From the NCBI RefSeq assembly GCF_027568575.1, contig NZ_JANUVP010000008.1: a stretch of DNA of 64,000 nt. One strand, 5' to 3'. The translations under genes were made by a program, and so were the position numbers. Numbering within the stretch: the stretch's first letter is position 1; the number at the start of each line of letters is the position of its first letter. Of the stretch, positions 35,979-44,628 are shown piece after piece. The stretch is from Caldifermentibacillus hisashii. Its GTDB lineage: Bacteria > Bacillota > Bacilli > Bacillales > Caldibacillaceae. The notes below the pieces were generated by a model, which was given only the letters and a program-made list of their open reading frames with translations, had not been told where the DNA came from and made no database searches.

Positions 35979-36128
35979 AATAAGTACCCCACCTAAACGG
36001 CCAGTAGACCTCATCGAAAAGACTTTCGAGTTGACAAAAATGGTGGGTGGGGCGATCAACTACCCGCAAAGGTCCGATTGGTTCAACTAACCATCAGTGG
36101 GAAGAATCCCCCTGATGGAAGTTTCACT
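35979..36128 (+). repeat. Dispersed structured element, copy D
   Basis: Inner stem CCTCATC/GGTGGGG pairs over 7 positions including two G-U pairs; outer stem AGT/ACT core is kept; the hairpin GATTGGTT-CAACT-AACCATC and terminal CAGTGGG/CCCCTG are intact. It begins a few bases after the yhfW stop and directly abuts copy E. Confidence 0.75.
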
Positions 36129-36275
36129 TTATCCCGCACAAACGGTCACTAAATCTTCCTCCTAAGTCTTAAGTGGAATCAAAGATGTAAAGGAGGAAGA
36201 TAAGTGCCCGTAAGTGCCCGATTGGTTCAACTAACCATCAGTGGGAAGAACCCCCCTGATGGAAGTTTCACTTTA
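36129..36275 (+). repeat. Dispersed structured element, copy E
   Basis: Outer stem ACGGTCACT/AGTGCCCGT pairs at 8 of 9 positions; inner stem CTTCCTCC/GGAGGAAG is perfect; the 3' end reads GATGGAAGTTTCACTTTAT. Its last bases provide the stop codon (TAA on the minus strand, 36273-36275) of the FtsA-like gene. Confidence 0.85.
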
Positions 36276-38411
36276 TTCATTACTATGTTTTGCCAACCAT
36301 TTAATTTCCAATTGATCTCCCGGTTCCAGTTCCTCGATAAAAGTCGCTTGTTCGCCGTTTTTTAAAATAAGGTAGTCACCATTTGGGTTCGACGGCAGTT
36401 CGAAATCGGCAAAACGAAATACGTCTTGAAAAATAAATGGTTTATAAGTAATATGCTCGACAATCAACGAATCTTTGTTATAAATGCGGCTCGTTTTTTC
36501 CAGTTCTATCCCGTCCCGTTTAATGACGGTTATTTTTTTCTTTAACAGGACATCTTTCCCGTTAAATGTAATCGGTAAAGATGTCTCCAATTGCCAATTT
36601 AGTAGAAATGCAATTTCTTCCACAGTCGGGGGAGCAGCTTGAATAAACTCAATTACGTCCTTGTCAGCAAACGGGGTATTCAACGGGACCTCTTTTCCAT
36701 TTTTCAACACTTTATCCGATTTTTGAGGAATTGTCGTCTCTTGGTCATTAATTTTCAAAATAAATGGTTCGGGTACTAAATGTAATTGACTTAATAAATT
36801 TTGGACTGTGTTTAACTCCCGCCATTCAATTATATCCCGATCTTTAATGATATAATCTTCTGTAACGGTCTGACCGTTCACCTTTGCAGTTGGTAAAATT
36901 TCATAGTGATCCCCATTAAAGGTAATGTTTTTTCTGAAATCATTCAATAAATCTTTTAAAGCTAGTTCGACACTTTTTCCGTCATTGCCTTTCTCCGCCG
37001 ATATGATATCGCCATCATTAACATAGTCGTCAAGAGAACAAGCCTGCCCGTTTTTTAATAATAGTGGCGGTGAACCGAATGAACCGCTGATGGTCATTGC
37101 CTTGCCATTTACAGTGATGATTTTGGCGAGACCCGGTTTTCCGTACAATTGACTTAATTTTACACCGGCTTGGATAAGACAATCGCCTACCGTTAATTTT
37201 TTTACTTCGAACATGCGAACAGGGATTTCGTTAACATAAACCGTTTTAAATTGAAGCGGGTTTTGCTTAGCATAAACAGCAATGCCAATCGGTGTAATCA
37301 TTTCCGGACCGGTAACTTCGACGCCTTCTAGTGGTAAATTTTGGATGGCATCAATGCCGCGAATGGCCACTCGGTTTTTCGGTAAATTTAATTTTTCAGC
37401 AACTCTTTCATCAAGACCGGGTGTTAAACTTCCGCCTCCAATTAACATGACTGCCTTTGGTGACTTGAGACCGTTGAGCCGGAAAATTTCTTCCGTTATT
37501 TTTGTCGCTAAATGATCAATGGCGGGGGAAATAGATTGTATGATTTCCGCTCGTTCCATCGTTTGTTCGAAACCTAAAATATCTTTGATGGTGACCGTAG
37601 CTTGATCGGTTAATTGAATTTTCACTTCTTCGGCCATCGGGAAATCTAATAAAAATTGATCACTGATTGCTTCGGTAATTTCATCTCCGGCAACCGGAAC
37701 CATCCCATAATTGACAATGGTACTTTGATCTGTAATGGCAATATCAGATGTACCTGCTCCGATATCAACAAGGGCAACATTTAACCGGCGCATCGAAGGC
37801 GGAATGAGAACGTGGATGGCTGCAATGGGCTCAAGTGTCAGCGCCTCAATATCGAGATTGCATCGTTTCAATGCCGTAGCTAAGGAATCGATGACAATTC
37901 TCGGCAAAAACGTCGCAATAATATCAACAGATGCCTCATTTCCAATTTGGTCGATTAAACTCCCGATCTTCTGACCATCTAAATAATAATATAAAACAGA
38001 ATAGCCAACACAAAAATACTCGGCATTCACATCGTCAAATTTATTTTTTATTTGCTGTTCCGCTTTTTGGATCGCCATCAGCTCAAGGTGGATAACATCG
38101 TCTTTTTCCAACTTTCGTCCTTTAATGGAAACGGTTGCCGACGCTTCTTCCGTTTTCAGCGATCGACCTGCTGCAGCGACACAAGCTTTCGTTAGCGGAC
38201 CGAATTCTTCTTCTAATTCTTTTTTTACTTCACCAATTATATGGGCAACAGCCGTAACATCGTGAATTTGACCGTCGAGCATTGCCCTTTGTTTGTGTTC
38301 TTTCATGACCACTTTTTTTACAACAAAAGCTTGTTCTGCTTTTTCTAATATGATCCCGACTATAGATCTTGTTCCGATATCTAAAGCAAAAATTTGATTA
38401 TTTTCCCTCAT
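36273..38411 (-). CDS. FtsA/PilM-like actin-fold ATPase with long C-terminal beta-grasp-like region
   Basis: 712 residues. The first about 390 form an FtsA-type actin fold: phosphate-1 ALDIGTRSIVGII (about 10-22), phosphate-2 VALVDIGAGTSDIAI (about 200-215), adenosine motif MLIGGGSLTPGLDERVAEKL (about 325-345). The remaining about 320 residues contain several similar units of 'LNGxxxxLxxPxxDGDxI' type (for example KNGKEVPLNTPFADKDVIEFIQ), which look like ubiquitin/ThiS-type beta-grasp repeats. It is annotated loosely as 'cell division protein FtsA' in bacilli, but is far larger than FtsA (about 440) and lacks its C-terminal membrane helix. ATG 38411 follows AAGAGGTG; an upstream extension to 38459 is unlikely. 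Divergent from ccpA. Confidence 0.82.
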   Translation of the reverse strand: MRENNQIFALDIGTRSIVGIILEKAEQAFVVKKVVMKEHKQRAMLDGQIHDVTAVAHIIGEVKKELEEEFGPLTKACVAAAGRSLKTEEASATVSIKGRKLEKDDVIHLELMAIQKAEQQIKNKFDDVNAEYFCVGYSVLYYYLDGQKIGSLIDQIGNEASVDIIATFLPRIVIDSLATALKRCNLDIEALTLEPIAAIHVLIPPSMRRLNVALVDIGAGTSDIAITDQSTIVNYGMVPVAGDEITEAISDQFLLDFPMAEEVKIQLTDQATVTIKDILGFEQTMERAEIIQSISPAIDHLATKITEEIFRLNGLKSPKAVMLIGGGSLTPGLDERVAEKLNLPKNRVAIRGIDAIQNLPLEGVEVTGPEMITPIGIAVYAKQNPLQFKTVYVNEIPVRMFEVKKLTVGDCLIQAGVKLSQLYGKPGLAKIITVNGKAMTISGSFGSPPLLLKNGQACSLDDYVNDGDIISAEKGNDGKSVELALKDLLNDFRKNITFNGDHYEILPTAKVNGQTVTEDYIIKDRDIIEWRELNTVQNLLSQLHLVPEPFILKINDQETTIPQKSDKVLKNGKEVPLNTPFADKDVIEFIQAAPPTVEEIAFLLNWQLETSLPITFNGKDVLLKKKITVIKRDGIELEKTSRIYNKDSLIVEHITYKPFIFQDVFRFADFELPSNPNGDYLILKNGEQATFIEELEPGDQLEIKWLAKHSNE

Positions 38412-38829
38412 CAAAACACCTCTTAACCTAGGAAGGGATATTATAAAGTCTTTTACCAAATAGCCTTACACACCAACTGTTCCTGCTACTTGCAATTTAC
38501 CATAATTTTAGGATAATATAAAGTGACTTATCATTCACTAAAAAATATCTATTTTTCGTTAAAAATTCCTTTTTTACTAAAAAAATATACGTTTAAGCTA
38601 AATATGTGCTATAATGAACATTATCCCTTTTGTCTATTTTAACAGAAGGGATTTTTAATGATATAAATGCCAGACCAAAATAAATTATTTATGAACCCGA
38701 AAAGTTAAGAATTCTAAAACTAAATAGGGTAAAATAAGTAAAAGGGATACTTAGCCTTTTTGAAATCGGCATAAAAAAGATGATACGAAACAATGGATAA
38801 ATTCATTTAGGAAAAAGGAGTTGTCGAAA

Positions 38830-39831
38830 GTGAATAATATTACAATTTATGATGTGGCAAGGGAAGCAAATGTGTCTATGGCTACGGTATCACGGGTAGT
38901 TAATGGCAATCCGAACGTGAAACCCGCCACAAGAAAAAAAGTTATGGAAGTTATTGATCGTTTAGGGTATCGCCCTAATGCTGTGGCAAGAGGTCTTGCA
39001 AGTAAGCGAACAACAACGGTCGGTGTGATAATCCCCGATATTTCGAGTACAAACTTTTCGGAAATGGCTCGTGGGATTGAAGATATTGCCATGATGTACA
39101 ACTATAATATTATTTTAAGTAATTCAGACCAAAATAAAGAAAAAGAATTTCATTTACTTAATACGATGCTCGCAAAACAAGTGGACGGGATTATTTTCAT
39201 GAGTGGCAATGTAACCAAGGAACATGTGGAAGAATTTGAAAAATCATCGGTACCGATTGTTTTAGCCGGCTCTATTGAAGAAACAGGGAAACTCCCGTCT
39301 GTAAATATCGATTATGAACAGGCGGCATATGATGCAACGACCTATTTTATTAACAAAGGGCATAAAAAAATCGGTTATGTGTTTGGTCCGTTACAAGAAC
39401 CGATTAATGGTGTGAAAAAGATGGCCGGTTTTAAACGGGCATTGACTGAAGCAGGAATTGAATACGATGAAAATTATGTATTTGACGGCGATTATACGTA
39501 TGATTCGGGTATCGAAGCCGCAGAAAAATTATTGGAACTGGACGAAAAACCAACAGCCATTTGTGTTGGTACCGATGAAATGGCCATTGGTGTCGTTCAC
39601 GGCCTACAAGATAGAGGTTATAAAATTCCGGAAGATATTGAAATTATTTCTGCCAATAATACTCGGTTGGCTGTAATGGTTCGCCCGCAATTAACAACTA
39701 TTGTTCAACCTTTATATGATATTGGTGCTGTTTCCATGCGGTTATTAACGAAATATATGAATAAAGAAGAAGTAACCGATCATGTAGTCGTTCTTCCGCA
39801 TCGAATTGAAGTTCGCAACTCAACAAAATAA
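38830..39831 (+). CDS. ccpA: Catabolite control protein A
   Basis: LacI-family master regulator of carbon catabolite repression; binds cre sites with HPr(Ser-P). The N-terminal HTH TIYDVAREANVSMATVSRVVNGNPNVKP and hinge RPNAVARGLASKRTTTVGVIIPDIS are almost identical to B. subtilis CcpA; the HPr contact helix YDIGAVSMRLLTKYMNKE is kept. 333 residues. GTG 38830 lies 9 nt from AAAAAGGAG; the TTG at 38821 touches that site. Oddity: the usual IIGFDNTRL segment reads IISANNTRL, so the conserved Asp is Asn. Followed by motP, as in B. subtilis. Confidence 0.95.
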   Translation: MNNITIYDVAREANVSMATVSRVVNGNPNVKPATRKKVMEVIDRLGYRPNAVARGLASKRTTTVGVIIPDISSTNFSEMARGIEDIAMMYNYNIILSNSDQNKEKEFHLLNTMLAKQVDGIIFMSGNVTKEHVEEFEKSSVPIVLAGSIEETGKLPSVNIDYEQAAYDATTYFINKGHKKIGYVFGPLQEPINGVKKMAGFKRALTEAGIEYDENYVFDGDYTYDSGIEAAEKLLELDEKPTAICVGTDEMAIGVVHGLQDRGYKIPEDIEIISANNTRLAVMVRPQLTTIVQPLYDIGAVSMRLLTKYMNKEEVTDHVVVLPHRIEVRNSTK

Positions 39832-40002
39832 GAATTGTACCGATATAAAAGGAAGAAAGAAAAGGAAGGCGGTCCTGATAAGCTTTTCAATGAGACTTCA
39901 CGAAAAGGTTGTCTTCTTTCAAAAAGATAAGCTTATCCAAAAGAGCTTTCCTGGTACGGTATTACATACAGAAAAAAATTCCTTTTATAGCGGGAGATGG
40001 AT

Positions 40003-40806
40003 ATGAAACGTTTTGATATTTTAACGCCTTTTGGCATGATTTTGGGGATTTTGGTGTTTGCGTTTGGTGTAATATCCTCAAAAGGTGTCAATGGTTTTCT
40101 AAAGTTTATTGATATACCTTCTATCATTATCGTTTTTGGCGGATTAACAGCGGCATTATGTATCAGTTTTCCGTTGAAAGAATTAAAATTAATGTTTGTC
40201 ATAATTAGGCAAGCCTTCTCTCATCAAGATTTCCAACTCGGCAAATTAATTGATTTATTTGCTCATTTATCAGACCGTGCCAGGAGAGATGGATTACTTT
40301 CTTTGGAAGTAGAAATTGAAAAAGTGGATGATCCTTTTATTAAAAAAGGAATACTTCTGGCTATCGACGGAATTGATCCGGATATCATTATCGATATCAT
40401 GACTGCTGAAATTTCCGCCATGGAAGAACGGCATCGAAAAGGAAGAAGCATTCTGGAAAAAGCCGGTGAGTATGCACCTTCTTGGGGGATGATCGGGACA
40501 TTGATCGGACTCATTCTTATGCTGAACGATTTAAACGACCCGGATAGTATCGGACCGAGTATGGCTGTTGCGATTATAACAACTTTATACGGTTCCCTGT
40601 TAGCAAACTTATTTTTCTTGCCTCTCGCGGCAAAATTAGCCGATAAAACAGAGCAAGAAGTATTTGTTAAGCAAGTCATTGTAGAAGGGATTATTGGTGT
40701 CCAGTCAGGTCAAAATCCGAAATTGCTTACCGAAAAATTATCGGCATTTATTTCCCAATCGGACTTGAAACTCACCTCAGAAGAATATCCCGGTGAGGAG
40801 GGATAA
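40003..40806 (+). CDS. motP: Flagellar stator protein MotP (MotA-type)
   Basis: Stator channel subunit with four membrane helices (two N-terminal, two after residue about 150) and a cytoplasmic loop (about 60-145) with the charged motif DRARRDGLLSLE that contacts FliG. 267 residues. ATG 40003 is 7 nt from GGGAG; ATG 39997 is closer and less likely. ccpA-motP-motS is the order of the Na+-type stator in B. subtilis. Coupled to motS (2-bp gap). Confidence 0.92.
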   Translation: MKRFDILTPFGMILGILVFAFGVISSKGVNGFLKFIDIPSIIIVFGGLTAALCISFPLKELKLMFVIIRQAFSHQDFQLGKLIDLFAHLSDRARRDGLLSLEVEIEKVDDPFIKKGILLAIDGIDPDIIIDIMTAEISAMEERHRKGRSILEKAGEYAPSWGMIGTLIGLILMLNDLNDPDSIGPSMAVAIITTLYGSLLANLFFLPLAAKLADKTEQEVFVKQVIVEGIIGVQSGQNPKLLTEKLSAFISQSDLKLTSEEYPGEEG

Positions 40807-40808
40807 GA

Positions 40809-41567
40809 ATGAGGCGTAAAAAGTCAAAACCCTCCGGAAAAGGTGCTCCCTTATGGTTGGTAACCTATTCTGATTTAGTTACTTTAATCCTTGTTTTCTT
40901 CATTTTGCTATTTGCCATGTCCCAAGTGGATATTCAAAAGTTTGAAGCGTTGTCAAAGTCATTAAAAGAACGACAAATATTTGATTTTTATCCTTCTGCC
41001 ATTCCCCTTGAACCTTCTTCGGATCAAACGATTGAGGGAGAGGAAGAAGATGGCGGAAAGGATAAAAAACAGGAACTGCCAAAAAAAGGGGACCGTCTTG
41101 ATCAATTGTTAGCGGAAATAAACGGCTACATTCAAGAAACCGGATTAAAGGATGTTGTTGTTGCAACGAGAACGGAACGAGGGATTGTCCTCGTCCTTCC
41201 TGAACAAATCATCTTTGAATCAGGGGCGGCAGAAATCCTGGATAACGCTGTTCCTTTTTTGGAGCGTGTGTCGTCGCTGTTAATAAAAATTCCTAACGTG
41301 GTAAAAGTGGAAGGACATACAGATAATCGACCAATTCATAATGCAAAGTATCCGTCCAATTGGGAATTGTCATCAGCCAGAGCCAGCAGTGTTATTCGCT
41401 ATTTTATTGATATCCATCATATGGCGCCGGAAAGATTTATTGCAACCGGATATAGTGACACAAGGCCGGTGGCTCCGAATGACGGTCCTGAAAACTGGGA
41501 AAAAAACCGCCGCGTCGAGATTGTTATTATGGATCCTGCCTATGATGATAAAGAAGACGGAAACTAA
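40809..41567 (+). CDS. motS: Flagellar stator protein MotS (MotB-type, OmpA domain)
   Basis: 252 residues: one membrane helix with the ion-binding Asp (TYSDLVTLILVFFILLFAMSQVD), a plug/linker region, and an OmpA-like peptidoglycan-binding domain (about 120-245; VEGHTDNRPIHNAKYPSNWELSSARASSVIRYF and NRRVEIVIM). Partner of MotP. By family it should use Na+, but ion choice cannot be proven here. A strong terminator follows. Confidence 0.92.
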   Translation: MRRKKSKPSGKGAPLWLVTYSDLVTLILVFFILLFAMSQVDIQKFEALSKSLKERQIFDFYPSAIPLEPSSDQTIEGEEEDGGKDKKQELPKKGDRLDQLLAEINGYIQETGLKDVVVATRTERGIVLVLPEQIIFESGAAEILDNAVPFLERVSSLLIKIPNVVKVEGHTDNRPIHNAKYPSNWELSSARASSVIRYFIDIHHMAPERFIATGYSDTRPVAPNDGPENWEKNRRVEIVIMDPAYDDKEDGN

Positions 41568-41596
41568 AACTAGAAATGTTGAACTAGATCAGCAAT

Positions 41597-41659
41597 ATCA
41601 ATGGCCCGAATGGTGATGAGCATACCATTTTTTTGAAAAACTCATCATTATCGGGCCTT
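41597..41659 (+). terminator. Terminator of ccpA-motPS
   Basis: GGCCCGAATGGTGATGAG (41602-41619) pairs with CTCATCATTATCGGGCC (41641-41657, a few mismatches) and is followed by TTTTT. Confidence 0.85.
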
Positions 41660-41663
41660 TTTC

Positions 41664-41812
41664 CCCGCACAAACCGGCCACTAAATCTTCCTCCGATGCC
41701 AGAGAAGGGAAATCAAGGATGTTAAGGAGGAAGATAAGTGTCCGTAAGAGCCCGATTGGTTCAACTAACCATCAGTGGGGAAACAGCCCACTGATGGAAG
41801 TTTCACTTTATC
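41664..41812 (+). repeat. Dispersed structured element, copy F
   Basis: Starts CCCCGCACAAACCGGCCACT. Inner stem CTTCCTCC/GGAGGAAG perfect; outer CACT/AGTG kept; terminal hairpin CATCAGTGGG/CCCACTGATG perfect; ends AAGTTTCACTTTATC. It fills the space between the motS terminator and the acuC stop codon (41813). Confidence 0.85.
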
Positions 41813-42976
41813 CTACAGTTTACTGTTTTGAATAATTTTTAAAGCCATCGCAACCACTTGTGCATTTTTTTCTTCAATCTCTTTTTTTCTTGGAATGACC
41901 GGAACCATATCCACCGGGTCCATCCATTCTGTCGGTAAAGGAACAGGTGATTGAGCGGTCCATTTTTCCAACCAATCTTCCGGCAATTTCCCAGTTGCTT
42001 TATCCCGTTGATTTGTCATCTCTAACCAAATAAACGACCAAGCTCTGGGAACAACTCGCCAAATATCATAGCCGCCCCCGCCAACAGCGATCCATTTCCC
42101 ATCACAGTATTTGTGAGCGATTTCATGGGCTAACTTCGGGATTTCTTGGTAAATTTTGATGGAAGCTGACAAATGCGTTAATGGATCATAGTAATGCGCA
42201 TCAGCTCCGTTTTGCGACACAATAATATCCGGTTGAAAATATTCTACAACCTTTTCAACGGATGTCTTATAAGCATGCAGCCAAGATTCATCTTCAGTAA
42301 AAGCATCCAAGGGGATATTGAATGTAAATCCATAACCTTGACCGGTCCCGCGTTCATGTACTTGCCCCGTACTAGGGAAAAGATATCGCCCTGTTTCATG
42401 AATGGATAATGTACAGACGTCAGGGTCATCATAAAATGCCCACTGAACCCCATCCCCATGATGTGCATCTGTATCAATATAAAGAACTCTTACATTATAT
42501 TTTTGCCGTAAATAAGCAATGGCAATTGAACAGTCATTGTATATACAAAAACCGGAAGCTCGCCCGCGAAATCCGTGATGCAATCCACCGCCGAGATGCA
42601 AGGCATGATCACTTTTCCCTTCCATAACAGAATCGACCGCCGTAATCGTACCACCGACAATGAGACTGCTTGCTTCATGCATATTTGGAAAAATCGGTGT
42701 ATCCTCCGTACCTAAACCGAAATTGTTTGCCCTGTCCATCGGTAATTCTTGTCTTCCGGCTCTTTTTACCGCTTCGATAAAATCTTCATCATGAATTAAT
42801 TGTAATTCATCATCACTCGCTTTTCGGGGCGGTACGATTTGTTCATCTGAAAGCGCTTGTATTGATTTCAACAAATCAACCGTTAACTCCAGTCTTTTTT
42901 GATTGAACGGATGATGTTGATTAAATTTATAGGACAATAACTCCGGCGAATACACAAAAGTAGCATTATTTTTCAT
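41813..42976 (-). CDS. acuC: Acetoin utilization protein AcuC (histone-deacetylase-like)
   Basis: Zinc deacylase of the class I HDAC fold, 387 residues; deacetylates acetyl-CoA synthetase and other proteins in B. subtilis. Motifs: NQHHPFNQKRLELT at the N-terminus, LHLGGGLHHGFRGRASGFCIYND, metal site YIDTDAHHGDGVQWAFYDD, and GADAHYYDPLTHL. It overlaps acuB by 11 bp, so the two are one transcript. Confidence 0.95.
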   Translation of the reverse strand: MKNNATFVYSPELLSYKFNQHHPFNQKRLELTVDLLKSIQALSDEQIVPPRKASDDELQLIHDEDFIEAVKRAGRQELPMDRANNFGLGTEDTPIFPNMHEASSLIVGGTITAVDSVMEGKSDHALHLGGGLHHGFRGRASGFCIYNDCSIAIAYLRQKYNVRVLYIDTDAHHGDGVQWAFYDDPDVCTLSIHETGRYLFPSTGQVHERGTGQGYGFTFNIPLDAFTEDESWLHAYKTSVEKVVEYFQPDIIVSQNGADAHYYDPLTHLSASIKIYQEIPKLAHEIAHKYCDGKWIAVGGGGYDIWRVVPRAWSFIWLEMTNQRDKATGKLPEDWLEKWTAQSPVPLPTEWMDPVDMVPVIPRKKEIEEKNAQVVAMALKIIQNSKL

Positions 42977-43619
42977 AGGTCATCCCCGGAAAATTTGGCC
43001 ATAAAACCTCATATTTTTCTGCTTTTAACTTTTCAATGATTGGAAGCGGATTAATTGTATTCAGCCGGAAAACAATAATTTTTTTATCCTGTTCCTTTTT
43101 ATCCGGGTAAAGGTGGACACTTTCAATATTTACGCGAAAGCTGTTAAAAATCTCTAATACTTTTGATAAATTGCCCGGTTTATTGGACATACGGATTTCA
43201 ACGAATGAGCCAGGTTGATCGGCTCCGGTTAACTTTACAAAGGTAAAAAGCACATCGGTTTCTGTTATAATGCCGATTAATTTCCCGTTTTGAACAACAG
43301 GCAGGCAACCAATTTGATATTTATAAAAGTATGCAGCTACTTCCTCAAGAAAATCAAGCGGATGTACGGTGATGACATCTTTCGTCATAATGAGATGAAT
43401 CGGTTTATCGAAAATTCCCGAATCATTCCCTTTGGAAAAGATTGACGGAACTGCTGAACGAATATCTCTGTCGGAAACGATCCCAATGCATCGATTTTGT
43501 TCATCAACAATTGGAATATGCCGTATTTGATTATTTTCGATCAAATAGATGGCGGATTGAATCGAATCGTTTTCTTTTAATGTAAATACATTTGTTTTCA
43601 TCACTTCTTCAACAAGCAA
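42966..43619 (-). CDS. acuB: AcuB, CBS-domain plus ACT-domain protein
   Basis: 217 residues. Two CBS domains (about 1-60 and 75-135; MKTNVFTLKENDSIQSAIYLI and MTKDVITVHPLDFLEEVAAYF) likely bind adenine nucleotides; a C-terminal ACT domain follows (about 140-205; SFVEIRMSNKPGNLSKVLEIF). It probably senses energy state for acetate/acetoin use. TTG start behind AAGGGGG. About 180 bp separates it from acuA, without a gene. Confidence 0.92.
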   Translation of the reverse strand: MLVEEVMKTNVFTLKENDSIQSAIYLIENNQIRHIPIVDEQNRCIGIVSDRDIRSAVPSIFSKGNDSGIFDKPIHLIMTKDVITVHPLDFLEEVAAYFYKYQIGCLPVVQNGKLIGIITETDVLFTFVKLTGADQPGSFVEIRMSNKPGNLSKVLEIFNSFRVNIESVHLYPDKKEQDKKIIVFRLNTINPLPIIEKLKAEKYEVLWPNFPGMTYEK

Positions 43620-43798
43620 AAGAATACCCCCTTATACGTAACGTTCCACTAGGATGTAAAATATTTGTCTTGATTATAATCAAAGCATACATTCCTTCCC
43701 CTTAACCGATCCTCGATTTCCCGTTTTTCCTCTCTTTCCTTGTTTCTCGTACAATCCATGTAAAAATTTTTCGCCTTCATCTGACTTCAGCCTTCGCT

Positions 43799-44431
43799 TT
43801 AGTACATAAACCGATTCCTGAAACGAAGACGATCAAATTTTTCAATCGAGGCTTGGTCGACCCGTTTTCCGATTCTCACCATCAAGCAGTTGGCCGGATG
43901 GGAACAAATTTCCGGATCATCGGTGGCAAACCAAACAAGACCGCCGGCATTCATCATCTTTTCCATGATTTTCCGATATTCCCACACATTCAGACCTGTC
44001 CCCTTCAAATCCCAATGCCAATAGTACTCAGTGGTAATAATGATATAATCTTCCATCGAATCATCCATCATGGCAACAATTAATAATTGTTTTCCTACAG
44101 CCATCCCTCGATATGGTGCAGCAACCTCAATCGCACCTAATTCTAGTAAATTATCCATTTTTTCCTCTGACCATCTTTCCAATGGATCAGGATAAAGGAA
44201 GGTGGCATAACCAATTACCGTATCTCCATCTCTCGCAATAATAATTCTGCCTTCCGGGAGGGCGGCGATTGAAACAAGCGCTTTTTTTTGTTCGTTAGCC
44301 GGTCGAAACGCCACTAAACCTTCATGAAAATGGTATTTGGAAAGCGTTTCTGAAGGTACAGGGCCTTCAATAATTAAAGTCCCTTTTTTCGTTTCCCACT
44401 CTTTGTTATAGTAGGTTTTCTTATGTTCCAA
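43799..44431 (-). CDS. acuA: AcuA, GNAT acetyltransferase acting on acetyl-CoA synthetase
   Basis: 210-residue GNAT protein that acetylates a catalytic lysine of AcsA and thus switches it off. Motif LGAIEVAAPYRGMAVGKQLLIVAM carries the acetyl-CoA-binding Q/RxxGxG/A segment. TTG start at 44431 with GAGGTGAT upstream. Transcribed away from acsA; AcuC reverses its action. This arrangement is the same in B. subtilis. Confidence 0.94.
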   Translation of the reverse strand: MEHKKTYYNKEWETKKGTLIIEGPVPSETLSKYHFHEGLVAFRPANEQKKALVSIAALPEGRIIIARDGDTVIGYATFLYPDPLERWSEEKMDNLLELGAIEVAAPYRGMAVGKQLLIVAMMDDSMEDYIIITTEYYWHWDLKGTGLNVWEYRKIMEKMMNAGGLVWFATDDPEICSHPANCLMVRIGKRVDQASIEKFDRLRFRNRFMY

Positions 44432-44466
44432 AATATCACCTCATACGAATTTAATTCTATTATACT

Positions 44467-44480
44467 TGAAAGTGGTTTCA
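44467..44480. promoter_or_regulatory. Candidate cre site (CcpA operator) between acuA and acsA
   Basis: TGAAAGTGGTTTCA matches the consensus TGWAANCGNTNWCA at all fixed positions but one (T for C in the centre) and is the core of the palindrome TTGAAA-GTGG-TTTCAA. Acetate genes are CcpA-controlled in B. subtilis, and ccpA lies 5 kb away. Confidence 0.6.
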
Positions 44481-44628
44481 AAAAGCGAGCGAATTTTCTC
44501 ACTTTACTATCCCTATTATTATAATATTTGAAAACTAGCTTAATAGAAACTTGCATTTTTAACAAAATTATGAAATAAATATATTATATGGGATATTTTG
44601 TTGCATATTTGAGCAAGGGGGAATATTA

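Noticed and set aside
40263..40679. 138-codon minus-strand frame inside motP
   Set aside because: Antisense shadow of a conserved stator gene.
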